64,000 bases of DNA from Cymbidium sinense. Taxonomy: Eukaryota; Streptophyta; Magnoliopsida; Asparagales; Orchidaceae. The translations under genes and the position numbers were made by a program. Under the pieces are notes generated by a model that was not told the origin of the DNA, searched no databases, and was given only the letters and a program-made list of their open reading frames with translations. This document shows, one piece after another, positions 44,880 through 56,545 of the stretch. The first letter of the stretch is position 1. The number at the start of each line of letters is the position of its first letter. The DNA is taken from NCBI GenBank assembly GCA_021442155.1, contig CM038228.1, positions 81,163,095-81,227,094 on the forward strand, written 5' to 3'.

Positions 44880-45170
44880 TGTGAACCTTCCACTAGGGTA
44901 GCAGGTTCAGGTTATCCACTAGGGATAAGGGGTTTGGATTTGGATGAAAGATATGATTTGGGTAGAGTATCTGCCGAGGATTAGAATGAATAACCCGCCG
45001 GGGATAGATGCATGAACCTTCCACTGGGAAGCAGTTAGTTATCCAGGATATGGATTTGATGAGATTTCTTTTGAGGGTGTATTCATTGGGGAATGTAGGT
45101 TTGAATTGGATTTAATTGACTCCACTGGGGAGGTTGGGATGATCTATATGTCTCGTTGGGGATAAGTTGG
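44880..45170. repeat. Recurrent CCACTGGGGA-type motif
   Basis: CCACTAGGG (two copies), GCCGAGG, GCCGGGG, CCACTGGGA, CATTGGGGA, CCACTGGGGA and CGTTGGGGA follow one another about 20-65 bases apart, often after TGAACCTT or ATCTGCC-like words. No protein frame crosses them. Confidence 0.65.
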
Positions 45171-45299
45171 TTGATTGTTTATTTATGTTTAAAATTTGAG
45201 ATGGACCACATGGTGTAAGAATATGAGAATGTATGTCCTTTATCTAATCTTCAAAGGGTAGTCCACCAACCACGGTAGTATCGGAGGGGTTGCCTTACA

Positions 45300-46760
45300 A
45301 CAAATATGCTAGAAAGCGTAGCAGACTTTTATCTCCAAAAGCAAGGGATAATGGGGTGATATATTAGATGCAACAAATCAACGACCTAATCTTAGTGAAT
45401 GATTGAGGGACTTATATCGGTAGGAAGTAGTCAGGATAATGTCATTTGATTGAATTGCATTTGTTTTAATTTGGATCCCATCGTGCGATGGATCCACTAA
45501 GAAAGTCAGTAACTGTCTTAGATTTACAAATCCAAAGGGATAGTCTAGGGTGGGGTAGAGCTAACCAACCTAGGGTGTCTCTGTGCAATAATCAAGTTAG
45601 GAAGAAAGTGTGGGGACTCCTTACACAAGGAACCACTAGGGTTGGTTACTTGTGCAACAAATCGAACTTGACCTAAGGTTGCGTCGATGCGCGATCGTCG
45701 GAAAGAATGCATAATAGATTTATATCTTTCAAAGAAAAGATGATGGCAGGAAACCTATTGGTGGCATAATAAGTTGAACTGAGGCCTCGAGAGAGTGCAG
45801 GGAGACTTATCTCAACTCAAAGTAGTCGGACAATTTCTATAGGGAGTTTTGCTGACACTGTCCTAAAGATAAGATGCTTACTTGGGAAAAGGGACACTTG
45901 GGGCTTGAATTCCCAATCCACAAAAGATATATTTTATTTATTTTATGTTATGGGGACCTGTATCTTGAGAAGGAGCTCATATCGCCTTAGTCTTATCTCG
46001 GGACTTGGGTAAGGAGAATGCATATCCAAGATAAATTCTCCAACCATAGGGTGGCTGGAAAGGGCGTCAATATAAGAGTAATCAGGATAGTGTATAAATG
46101 GGGTCGCTGAGGACGTGTTCCAAATAGAGTTCCCACAGGGGAGGTGCCATTGGGGGTGTTATCCAAAACCCATGTAAAAGAAAGCCTATAGGTATCAACT
46201 CAAGGAGAAAGTCAGGACTCACATCGCCAAGAGTGGTGTATCCACCGGGTGAGTCGTGTCGACATAGCGAACACCAACCTAAGGTGTGTCATTGATATGA
46301 TAGAGAAGGCATAGACTTACATCTCCCAAAGCGGAATTGATTGTGGATAGTCTCTTCAAAGGCGAGAACTATCGACCTAGGGCTACTAGCGAGGAGTCTG
46401 TGTAGGACTAATAGCGAGTAAGAGGAAAGAGCCAGAGGGACTTATCTTTAGCCTCAAATATACTCGAGTTAGTGCATGATGGCTAGTTCAAGAAGAAAGC
46501 GCATAGGCATCTTCTTAAATGAAGTCAACATGGGGTAGCTTCTGGGTTGTCGCTAAGGCCTACAAGTGACACTCGTTGGTTTGTAATGGTCAAGTCAGAA
46601 AAAATGCACGGGTTTCACATTCGCTAGACGAGTGACCACTGGGGTGACACACTAACAAGGTAGCATATCGGCCCGACCTAGAGCACTTCCTGAGTGAGTG
46701 TCAAGGGGACTTGCTCCTACATCAAAATAGCTCGAGACAAAAGATGTGTTCATTTTTGTT
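45300..46760. repeat. Array of degenerate ~100-base modules
   Basis: A composite phrase recurs about nine times: a (C)GACCTAAGG or ACCTAGGG head, a GTCAGGAAGAAAG middle, and a CATAGACTTATATCTCCAAAG tail. Heads lie near 45387, 45569, 45671, 46272, 46379, 46552 and 46677. Tails lie near 45316, 45408, 45806, 46312, 46438 and 46706. Modules are strongly diverged and of unequal length. They carry no coding frame. They lie where Tat-lineage elements have an untranslated region with tandem repeats. Confidence 0.6.
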
Positions 46761-47104
46761 GTGAAAGAGGAATATGATGTCCGGTTCTCTTACACCTACT
46801 AAACCGTAGAAGAATGGATGAAATGGTGCCACAGGGCAATTGTGACTCCACCAAGAAAGGATACCACTTGAGTTCTCTTAGACTTGTACTAATCGAAAAG
46901 GATGTCTATTGGGTTATCTTACACTTATCTTAATAGCATTGGAGGATCATGTGTAGTTTGTGTGTGTTGTGGAGATAGGATGCGCTGGTTCTCTTACATA
47001 CCCACTCACGTCATGGATTCAAAGTGAAAGTTATTTCTAACACATAAGAGATGAAATTTGATATGAAAAGAAGTTTTATTGATGATTATTTTCAAACAAG
47101 ATTT

Positions 47105-47514
47105 ATGGATAGTATTTTTTAGATGAGCCCATTGATTGGAAGCATAGTGCTCTACCAATTTATAAGGCGATAAGATCCTCCTTGGTAGGCCTTTCTATGG
47201 AAAAGGGTCTTCCCAAGTGGGTTCAAACTTGTCTCTCATCTTTAAATTGACATTAGAACTAAAATAAGCTATCCTTGAAAAGCTCTAGAAGCGGACCAAC
47301 TTGTTGTGAGCTTGAATCATTTTGGCTTTCAACCTTCGAGGTTTTGGCATGCGCGTCTCTCCCAAACCTTGAGCTCTTCCTTCTGACACTTTCTTTCTGT
47401 GATCTTACTTACTTTATCCTAGTGGTGGGAGTTGGACTTCTAAAGGTATAATGGCTTTGAATCCATACACCAGGAGAATGGGATAAATTGAGTTGAATTA
47501 AATCTTCTGGCCAA
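47105..47514 (-). pseudogene. Ty3/gypsy integrase C-terminal remnant
   Basis: Minus strand, broken frames. LLVYGFKAIIPLEVQLPPLG lies near 47425-47485, the conserved block after the integrase core in plant Ty3 elements. A basic stretch follows, then KMRDKFEPTWEDPF near 47200-47245, KAYQGGSYRLI near 47160-47195, and LPINGL near 47115-47130. The PING-type ending is typical of the Tat/Athila side of the Ty3 tree. The rest of pol is absent: the right giant arm begins immediately beside it at 47515. Confidence 0.75.
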
Positions 47515-50460
47515 TGTTCATCCTTAACCCCCATAACACTTAACCAAATTTCTAATGCACAATTACATTAAAAGGATGGAAAAATAAATCTAACTATACA
47601 TGCAAAATAAGTGTTAGTTAAACACACGTATTAAAGCAGGTTATATAAATAATTTGGACTCACACCACATGGGTAACCAAGTCCTATCTTAATTTAGATT
47701 ATGCTTAGGGGTTAAGCAATTAGCAAAATAGAGTATTTATATTTATTTTAAGCACCTATTAAGCACAATCTCTTGCAAAAAATATGATTAAGCTAATTAC
47801 GGTCTAACATTCAGTCTACGAAGCATACATCCTAACATCCAGTCTACAACAATACATCACAAAATAAGCATTCACCTATGCACCGTCCTAACATAAAACT
47901 AGAAGTGATGATTTATGTATGTATTAAGACTTGTGTGGTTTGTCATAATTAGGCTTCAGAGTTATCATTCTATAAGTATGAGGGACATTTAATTATAAAC
48001 GGTGGTTTCAATTTAAATGGTTTGATTGATTTGTAAATTTTACTTAATATTTTTTTTTGTTTCATTTGACCTACACAAAACTAGGTTATAAAATAAAAGA
48101 ATGGGATGTTTACTCTCTTTCATCCCTACCTTAAGTCACATCTAAAGCCAATTAATTAATTAATTCTCTTTAGTAAATGACTTATTACATATTTTAATTA
48201 GTCTTAGGTTTAGGTTCACTTTAAATAATATCATTTAGTGAGAAAAACGTCTTAGGATTAATTGGAATTAATTACTATCACATAACCCATGTTTGTTCAT
48301 TTCTTTCCATAATATATAGTATGCATATAATTAATTCCTAAACATAACTATACATGCAATTTATATCTTAGCACACTTAAATGATGAATGTAAGCGAATG
48401 TACTTGGAATTGATGTTTCATTTGGTTGGATTATTTTGTCATATTAATTTAAAGTTCTATCTAAATTCTTATACAAAAGAAAAGAACTCTAAATCATATG
48501 ACTAATCAATTCAACCACTTGAACAAAATATGAATGCATGTCTTTTTAATAGAAAAAATGAGTTTTCATTCATTAACAAAATACACATTCAAATGTATGA
48601 CAGTTTTAAGCAAGTCTGCCATTATTCTAGGAATGAGGTAGGAACTTCCTGGGTGTCCTCGTCCATAAATATACTTTATTCTTAAATACATATGGATGTA
48701 TAACTACAAGAATTAGAAAATCATGCAAAAGTAGAGTTTGATTTATTTAATTTATTTGTGTAAATGAATTGAAGCTCTATCTCTAATGTCAAAATGCATA
48801 AGGATGAAATCAAATAAATGCGTTGTCATTGTTACGCAGGGAGTGAGGTAGAAACCTCTAGTACTTAAAGTCAGCGTCCCGAATGTTACTACTATACATA
48901 TTAACATTCAGACTCATGCAAATCAACATATGAATGTAAGAAAGAGAGTTCACTTCATACACTAAGTTTATATTCACGTGCACCTTCTATGTATATGTAA
49001 AAATTCGCATATATATCATTATTCATTAATAAGATTTTGAAAATACATTTGAGATTTAGTAGTGATAGCACACATATTTTTAATTAAAGCACATGCAAAT
49101 TTGACATAAAGAAAATCATTTTATTTAATTAATTTTTGAAAGAAATGAATGCATGACTATAAGTGATGTACAATATTTTAATATGATTGGAAAGAAATAA
49201 AACAATACAAGCATGTAATTTCATTCAACTCAACTAATTCCTAAGGACAATCACTTTAAATAAAGTTATTTAAAATAAACTAAAGTTTCTTAAAGCCATT
49301 TTTGATTTCATATTTGATTTGATTTAACGGATGTGAAAGAGGTTTGGTAATCCTAAACTCATTCCCTATATGTGAGTTAATTTGATTTAATGAAGAGTAA
49401 TTAAATTGTTTTATGGTTTAATTAGGTTGAGATATGAATTAAATCAAGTAATTAAACCCTTACCTACATCACTTTAAATTAATTAACTAAATAATGATGA
49501 ACCAACATGATATGCAACCACTTGAAAAGTAAATTAGCAATGCTCCTAAGGAATGAAATGAGCCTAATGCAATTGCTCTTGATTAATAGTTAATTAAGTT
49601 TAAGAGATTTAATTAATTACTTTTATGATTTTCTCATAGATGTAAGTTAATCATAATTTCATTAAATTTCTTTAGACTATTAAACATCTACAGAACTACC
49701 CAAGGTGATTAAACAAAGTTAGGAATGAATGGATTTTAAATTAATTTGGTTAATTAAATCCTTTGATTATATCTTTTAATTAGAATGATGATATTAACTT
49801 AGGGAAAGAGATCAAGGAAGAGGCCTCAATCTCAATCCCTAAGTCATTTCAAACAATTAATTAGGCTCTGAAATAAATAGATTCCTTTTCTTTTAATTGA
49901 TTAATTAAGTGGTTAATTAATTACTTAAGCTTTAATTAATTTGAAACAAATGAAGAGGCTTAATGAAATGGTTATACGGAGTCAACCCAAACCACTTCCC
50001 CAAGACTTCTCACTGTTAACAGAGAACAATAAGCTTAATCAATTAATTAATCCATTGTTCATTTGCTTTATTATCATTAATTAAGGTAAAAGAGTAATTA
50101 AGGCTTAATTGATTGATTTCTTTAATTAATTATCCAATAAATCCCAAGAAAAATATGGGAGGTAGAGGTCATCCCCCTAAATAATTCTGAAAAGTTTGAG
50201 ATTAATTAAATAATTAATCAGAGTAATTAGCTAATTAAAATTTTAATTAAACCTTAATTAAGTAGAAATTATTGTTTAAAATTAATTAATAATTTTTTTT
50301 TTGGATTCTCCTTTAAAATATCTTTAAAATGAACCTTATTTATATATTTTTTATTTTTCTAAAATTAGTTATGAATATTAGAAGTTTCAGCCTTAAAAAA
50401 TGGATTAATTAACCTAATTAGCACCCCAATCCCATCGGCGCCACATGGCTGCTGGTGCGG

Positions 50461-50499
50461 CACTCTTTCCATGTGGCGCAACGGGATAGGCTATTTAAG
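50461..50499 (+). promoter_or_regulatory. TATA-like box in the right arm
   Basis: CCATGTGGCGCAACGGGATAGG is followed by CTATTTAAG at 50491-50499, the counterpart of the left-arm promoter with the G-box core changed to CATGTG. Confidence 0.35.
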
Positions 50500-52769
50500 T
50501 TGTTATGGGATCTTCAATTCGATGGATCGTTTTCCCATGGGCCGTAAGATTGGGCCAATTAGATTAGTTGAAGGAAAAATCAAGGGATTCTACTTGATTT
50601 AATCATGGCCATTTGTTCATCCACACATGCGGGCGACCCATGTCTTCTTCACGGCGGCGTTATCTTTCCCGTTGATACAAGATCATCCAGCTGGGTTAGA
50701 ATGAAAATGATCCCACACCATCAGGAGGAGGCGAACACATCCGGCTAAGATCTCATGACATGAACATTCCCTTCAAAAGACCAACCTATTTTGCATACAA
50801 AATTGATTTTGAGAAATTACCTCAGGAGCTAATGTTGGGATCGATCGAGGTAGCTTCGTTTGGTAGAAATGAAGCCCTGTTGAGCCACACGAACTCCGAT
50901 TTGAGGTGGTTTGCTCTATGGAGCAAGCTCCTCCTATTTGGCATTCGGCCTTGATCGAGCTCCTATCTCCGACATCTTGGAAGCTTGGGAAACAATTTGG
51001 TTGGCTTCAATTAGGTGTTGTGAAGGTGTGTAATTGGAGTTTGGTTGAGAGATGGATGGTTTGAATCAAGGGAGGTCTCCCATATTTCACATGCAGAGAG
51101 CAATGGGGAGGTTTGGGGTTTGCTCTGGAAGCTCTCGAGATTTCAAAATCACTCAAGGAACTCACCTAATGTGAATGCTCAATCTCTCTCTTGAGGGAAT
51201 ATAACCCTCAATTTCACTTGATGGATGGGCGAGATCCGTCCAATTTTGCGATTCACCTCCCGAGGTGAGGTGTCGTCAACTCCACGTGACATGCCAGGGT
51301 TGGAGGAAGTTGTGGCAGGGAGCTCGAGCCAAGATATGGGGAGATTGGGTTAGCTTGGTCCTTTGGGTGCTCGGTTTGGCTTGAGAGGGGAGGAGGTGAA
51401 CTCCCCTTGGTCCATGGCTGATCTTAGCTATTCTAGGATGGGTTAGGAAGGCTAGGCATACCCCATTTGACACTTGGATGACGCTGGGAGAGTGGACTAG
51501 GCTTTTATGGAAAGAATCCAATGTGGGGAGGTTTGTCCAATGGCTAATCCCTTTGGATTGGATCCCACTTAGATTTGGGTTAGTTTGGGGGTGATTTAAG
51601 ACTGATTTGAGTTGAGTTTGGCTCTAGGGTCCCATATGGTTTGGGGTGGTTTGCCTTCATTTGGTTAAATGGGTTCATTTAGGTTCAAGTTGAGTTGGGT
51701 TGACCAGTTGGTCAAATTGAGTCAAACCAAGGCTTGGGTTAGGTTTAAATGATGATTTCAAGAGTTTTGGTTCAAGTGGTTTTGATTAATTTGGTTTAGG
51801 TTTGATTTTGGCTCATTTGGATTCAAATAGGTCAAATAGACTAATTTGACCAAATTGAGTTGAGTTAGGTGTTGGTTCATGTTCAATCGGTTAATTGAAA
51901 ATGATTGTAGGCTTCGGTTTGATTTGATTTGGGTTTAATTTGGATTATGGCCAATTTGACCTTTTGGTCAATTTGGGGTTAGGTCGTTGAACAATTGATC
52001 AAAATAAGCTCAATCATGGTTTTGGTAAAATTCAATAAATGATTTGGAATGAACTTCAACTATTGGTTGCAATCAATTTGGGTTAAATTATGATTGGACC
52101 CATTTTAGCTATTTAGGCCAATTTGGATCAACTTAGGGTAAATAGTTAATTTGACTTGGTTTGGCTCAATTAAGGGGTTGGTCATATTCAATCATTAATT
52201 ATGAATGGATTTGAATCAATGGTTTCAATCAATTTGATATATGGTGGGTTTTAGCTAGTTTAGATTTCATTTGTGATAAAAGTTGACTTGGTTTGACCCA
52301 ATTTAATGTAGTTGTTCATCCTAGATATGAGGTTTGGATGAGATTAGTTTAATCCAATTTATGTTAGATTAGAACTTAGCTTAAAAAGGTTTTTTAGGTC
52401 ACTTTGGGTCAAGTGGACCTAAATGGGTCAATTGGTTTGATTTTAGCTTGATTCAAGTTTAGTTGAACTCATATATGAGCTTATGATTGAAATATAAATT
52501 CTACAATCAATTTAGAATGTGATGGATTTTGGCTCATTTGAAGTTTTCAAGTAAAAAAGGCTAACTTAGGTTTGACTTGGGTTGACTTGAGTTTGGTTTG
52601 ATAATTGTAATTTATGTTTATATTTGGTAAGTGGTTGAAAGAATGATTGATTCATAAAGAAATTCATGGGTTTTGAATTGATTTGGACATCATTTAGGTT
52701 CAAGAAAATGGCTAAAAGGTTAAAATTGGAAATTTGATTTGATTTGGGTTTGGTCTTGGCTATTTGAAT

Positions 52770-53160
52770 TTATATTTCATTTATATTTGTGAATATAAAT
52801 GAAGATATAAAATATTCATAAGAAAATCACTTAAGTTTTGAGTGATTTGAAAGCAAGTTTAACCAAATTTAAAGATGTATGTCAAAAGGGCTTAAGTAGG
52901 GAATTGATTTAGTTTGATTTATTCTTGGTCAATGGAAGGTGGGTTTCATTTATATTTGTGAATATAAATGAATGAATAATTGATTTATAAAGAAATCAAT
53001 TGAGTTTGGGTTAATTTGGTTGAAATTTGATTGAGCTTATGGAGGTAGGTCCATATGGCTTAAGAAAGGTCTTAATTGAATTTGATTTAGTTTGATTTGA
53101 TTTGGCTCATTTGAATTTAGATTTCATTTATATTTGTGAATATAAATGAATGAATGATGA
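52770..53160. repeat. Repeated TTCATTTATATTTGTGAATA block
   Basis: TTTCATTTATATTTGTGAATATAAATGAA appears near 52774, 52946 and 53124. Each copy contains a small inverted repeat (TTCATTTATATT...AATATAAATGAA) that could fold as a hairpin. Confidence 0.75.
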
Positions 53161-53707
53161 TTTATAAAGAAATCAAATTTGATTTAGTTTAAAGAGGTTT
53201 TGGCTAAGCATATGAAGGTGGTCCATATGGCTCAGGAAGAGATTTGGAATTTGCATTTGGTTTTAGGTTTCAATCATTTGATTTGGGATTTGGGTTGGGA
53301 TTTGATTTTGAGATTGAATGGATATTGAAAATCAATTAAATTGGATTTGAATTTGGTTGGCTAAGTCCATAAGACAATATCAAAGAGCTTAGGAAGGGTT
53401 TTGGAATTTGAGTTTGATCATGGGTTTCAATCATTTGATTTAGAATTGATTTGTAATTTGGTATTGAATTGGATTTAAGGTTTGAGAAGGGAAGCATAGA
53501 TTGGATTTAGGCTATAGGGTAGGCAAGCTTTCCTAAATCCTTAAGGCATAACATATTCCTATGGCTAATTCTTCTAAGTCTCTAAGCTTAAGCTAAATGT
53601 TCACCTAATCACTAGAAGTGTCTTAAGACTAAGGAGCTTTTAGTGTCTACAAGAGTCCTAGTTTTATGATGAGGAAGTTGAGAACTCACTCCAAAGTGAG
53701 GTTAACA

Positions 53708-54290
53708 TTACACTTGATAGATTTTGGATCAAGCTTACTCACGGATCCTACATCAATATGGACATATGATCCAACCAAATGGTGAAGTAGATTTACCTCT
53801 TTATCACCTCAAGCTTCCTTAGGTAAATCTTCATTTAGCATAGTTGATGGATTACAATTGATCGGATAAATAATAGTGTTCACTACTTTTGCCTAAAACT
53901 ATTTGGACAAACCAGCATGCAACCTCTTACTTCTGTCGTTCTGTGATAGTTCTATTCATGTGCTCAGCAACACCATTTTGAATGATTTCTTTTGAACAAC
54001 GAAGTCATGTCAGATCTCTTTTGAAGCACAATAATCACTAAACTTTTTATCAAAATACTTGCCACCATTATTTGATTTGAGACACTTCACCTTCAAACCT
54101 ATCATATTCTTAACTATGGCTTTCTACTTCCTAAATACATCAAATACATCTAATTTATATTTTAAGAAATACATCCATACATTCGGTGTGATTATTAATG
54201 AAAGTGATGATATGAATATCCTCCAATTGAATGAACGGACCAAGACTTCATACATTAGTATGCACTATTTTTCTTTGAATTCAACTTTGA
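53708..54290 (-). pseudogene. Ty1/copia integrase remnant, cut by the giant element
   Basis: Minus-strand, broken frames. LKSNNGGKYFDKKFSDYCAS lies near 54000-54055 (one core Asp context lost), then RLHAGLSK near 53905 and KEVNLLHHLVGSYVHIDVGS near 53755-53810. The final SKLDPKSIKC ends exactly at the junction with the giant repeat at 53707/53708. Continuation of the domain is not seen on this side. Confidence 0.8.
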
Positions 54291-54389
54291 ACCATTTTTT
54301 GAAACTAACTCTCATTTGTTTGTCATCAATATAGTCTTCACAAAAATCTAAATCTATATGCTTTAAACTTTGAAGCTTTCTTTTGAAAA

Positions 54390-54620
54390 GATGAAATTTC
54401 ATACTTTTCTCACTCATATGGCCAAGCCTATGGTGCTAGAGACCTACAACATCATCCTTTTCAGCTATTTTGATGGATTTAGAAACTTTGTTGATTGTGT
54501 AAAGTGTGCCTTCAATGTTCTCACAGCCATCACTATTGCACCTTTTGTCACCTTCAGTGAGTCTACTATGAAGGTTGTCACATAACTTGATTATGTTAGC
54601 TGGCATATAAAGATTAGATT
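54390..54620 (-). pseudogene. Copia pre-integrase (HHCC) zinc-finger remnant
   Basis: A 65-residue minus-strand frame (54436-54633) reads CDNLHSRLTEGDKRCNSDG and then LYTINKVSKS. The frame after the stop continues HHRLGHMSEKSMKF, the His-His part of the retroviral-type HHCC finger. Confidence 0.8.
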
Positions 54621-54759
54621 TCTTTTCAAACATAGAACATATCTAACATCTTTCAATTTTCAAATTGATCAATTTAACAATTTGATATCAATATCACCCT
54701 TTCAAATAATACTGCAAGTCTTGTTATCTTTTAGATCTACTATCTTTAGATCACATTAA

Positions 54760-54850
54760 ATGTGGTTTTTAAACATCTTTTTTATTAAGACTCATATGAA
54801 AAGAGACACCTGAATCTACAATCCATGATTCAGTACTTTCTAGAAATAAG
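54760..54850 (-). pseudogene. Copia aspartic protease remnant
   Basis: Minus strand reads ESWIVDSGVSFHMS: the active-site DSG triad of copia proteases is intact, with the usual SFHM neighbour, but a stop follows within a few codons. Confidence 0.8.
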
Positions 54851-54929
54851 ATGAGAGAATCACCTTGAATTTCATTTACGGAGATGTTTGTATAATGACT
54901 TTTGTCTTGACCTCCACCATCAAATTTAT

Positions 54930-55700
54930 ATGGTGCTTTATAATCCTTAAAGTGATATTCCTTCTCGCAATTCCAATATTCAACATTGCCTTTTTTTTTT
55001 TTTATTTGGACTTTCCTCTCTTAGACTTAAATCTTCCTTGGCTTTAGTTTTTATCTAAACTTTTTCTTTTGGTTTCAACATTAAGGGCAAAACTTGAGAT
55101 TTCATAGCTCACCTTCTTGTGAATTTCCTTATTCAACACTAATCTCACAATATTTTCAAAGTTTAACTTTGTATTCTCTGAAAAGTTACTCACCATAGTA
55201 ATTAGCTCATCCTGATTTTTTAACAACAAAGATAGAAGTAACAATTCTTTAGCCTCATCATCAAAATTGATGCCAACAAAGCATAATTGGTTTGTCACAG
55301 AGTTGAAATTATTCAAATGTTCAGCCACTGAACTGTCATCTACTATCTTCATGTTGACTACCCTCTTCATTAGAAAAACTTGATTTGAAACTAAAGGCTT
55401 CTCATACATTTTTGTTAGTGTATCCATGAGATCAATAGTACTCTTCTTATTAACAATGTTGAAAGCAATAAATGAGAAAAAATGAAAGTCAAATTAAATT
55501 AATAGATGTTTGATCGAGAACTTCTCATTCTGCCATAGTTATTGACTCATGTTTCTTTATAATTCAATTTAGCGATAAATGCAATTTGAATTGATCTGAT
55601 TATATATTCAATTTGCATCTTCCAAAAAAATAAAGTTTAAACCATTGAACTTCTCAATCTTATACTTTGCTTTATCAATCATTGCTTCCATTCAAACCAA
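54930..55700 (-). pseudogene. Copia gag remnant with degenerate zinc knuckle
   Basis: The 127-residue frame at 55044-55427 is the UBN2-type gag core: MYEKPLVSNQVFLMKRVVNM, SVAEHLNNFNSVTNQL, GINFDDEAKELLL, then NIVRLVLNKEIHKK. A CCHC remnant (YWNCEKEYHF) lies near 54965-55000 with the first Cys lost. The N-terminal part lies in other frames up to 55700. It is the best-preserved copia gag in the window and is related to the relic at 13023-13910. Confidence 0.9.
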
Positions 55701-55709
55701 AGAATCGTA

Positions 55710-55723
55710 GGCTCTTATACTAG
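55710..55723 (-). other. Primer binding site (initiator-Met type), slightly diverged
   Basis: On the minus strand TAGTATAAGAGCC directly follows the 5' LTR. It differs at a few positions from the complement of the plant initiator-Met tRNA 3' end used by copia elements. Confidence 0.65.
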
Positions 55724-55724
55724 T

Positions 55725-56540
55725 TGTTAGGAAAAAGAATGAGCCAAAATAATTTTAGAGAATCTGGAGCAAAACTTATAACATAAGCAATTAAAATAAA
55801 ATGCATGAAGAATACCAGATTTTATGTGGAAAATTCAAGAACGGGAAAAACCGTGAAACCTCATCACTCCAAGAAATCCACTAGGAAGAAAAAATAAGTA
55901 AAATTGCACAAATCACACTTCACTTAACCTCTCCACACTTTTCTCACTTTAGGACACTCACTTTCCACTTCTTCTAAAGAAAAAGAATGAGTAGTTTTTT
56001 TTTCAAAATCTGTGGACAACTGCTTAAATGCAAACTCTACCACTTCATAGCGTTGTGGTGACGTGAAACTAGTGCTTAGATGCTAACTGCTCTTTCATTT
56101 TACTCTCTTACATGGTTCTAGTGTCGCAACATTGCTTGTTGCAGCACCAAGACATTGGCCTCACTATCATCCTGCTTTAATGCCGAGGTCCTAGCACCAC
56201 AATGGTACCTTCTGTAGCACCAATTGTTCTTGTTTCACTATTTTCCCGTTGCAATCACATGAATCTTAGCATCATTGATGCAATCTCTTAGCGTCGAGGA
56301 CCGTCTTTTTTGTCTTGAAGTCAAATCCATCATATCACAGCATTGAGACACTGCAAATGTAGCGCCGAGGTGTTGTACACTTTTTTTTAAAAAAAAATTC
56401 AGGGCTTTGCCCCTGACCCCCAAACAAGGGGTGCAATTGTTAAGCTTGATCGGTAAAATTGATGACTATGTTGACATTACATTCTCGATTGATCAACATA
56501 ATTAGGCTCCAAAAATTAACAAAACTATTTACGACTTTCA
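55725..56540 (-). repeat. Right (5') copia LTR
   Basis: Begins TGTTAGGAAAAAGAATG and ends ACGACTTTCA on the plus strand. Homologous to 35812-36428 and, inverted, to 12278-12985 and 18309-19078. The frame at 56238-56423 lies inside it and is not a gene. Confidence 0.82.
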
Positions 56541-56545
56541 AAATT

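Larger units (their letters stand above)
39108..53707 (-). mobile_element. Giant-LTR element, probably Tat/Ogre-like Ty3, gag-pol mostly deleted
   Basis: Two direct repeats of about 5.6 kb (39108-44707) and 6.2 kb (47515-53707), diverged but collinear throughout, enclose about 2.8 kb. The enclosed part holds, next to the right arm, the C-terminal end of a Ty3 integrase on the minus strand, and then a long modular non-coding region. LTRs of 5-6 kb, repeats between integrase and the 3' LTR, and a PING-type integrase end are known traits of the Tat/Ogre lineage; applying them here is inference. No target duplication, polypurine tract or clear primer site was found. A plus-strand TATA/G-box pair in each arm sits awkwardly with the minus-strand reading. 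Confidence 0.55.
47515..53707 (-). repeat. Right giant repeat arm (putative LTR)
   Basis: Collinear with 39108-44707. It is about 600 bases longer, mostly in the G/T-rich part (51540-53500), where TTTCATTTATATTTGTGAATATAAATGAA-type blocks recur three to four times. It ends GTTAACA at 53707, next to copia integrase sequence. Open frames at 50760-50954 and 51276-51521 have no family features. Confidence 0.75.
35812..56540 (-). mobile_element. Ty1/copia element split by a nested 14.6-kb element
   Basis: Minus-strand copia LTRs lie at 35812-36428 and 55725-56540. From right to left (element sense) come primer site (55710-55722), gag, CCHC knuckle, protease, pre-integrase zinc finger and integrase up to 53708. 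After the nested element come an RT tail (37000-37620), RNase H (36480-37000) and the 3' LTR. The domain sets on the two sides are complementary, as expected for one element opened by an insertion. AAATT occurs at 35807-35811 and 56541-56545, compatible with a 5-bp duplication, though this is AT-rich and weak. The integrase C-terminus and RT N-terminus are not recognised at 37620-39107, so other changes occurred too. Confidence 0.65.

Noticed and set aside
39103..53712. Target duplication for the giant element
   Set aside because: ATCAA before the left arm and TTACA after the right arm do not match; element ends may be lost or misplaced.
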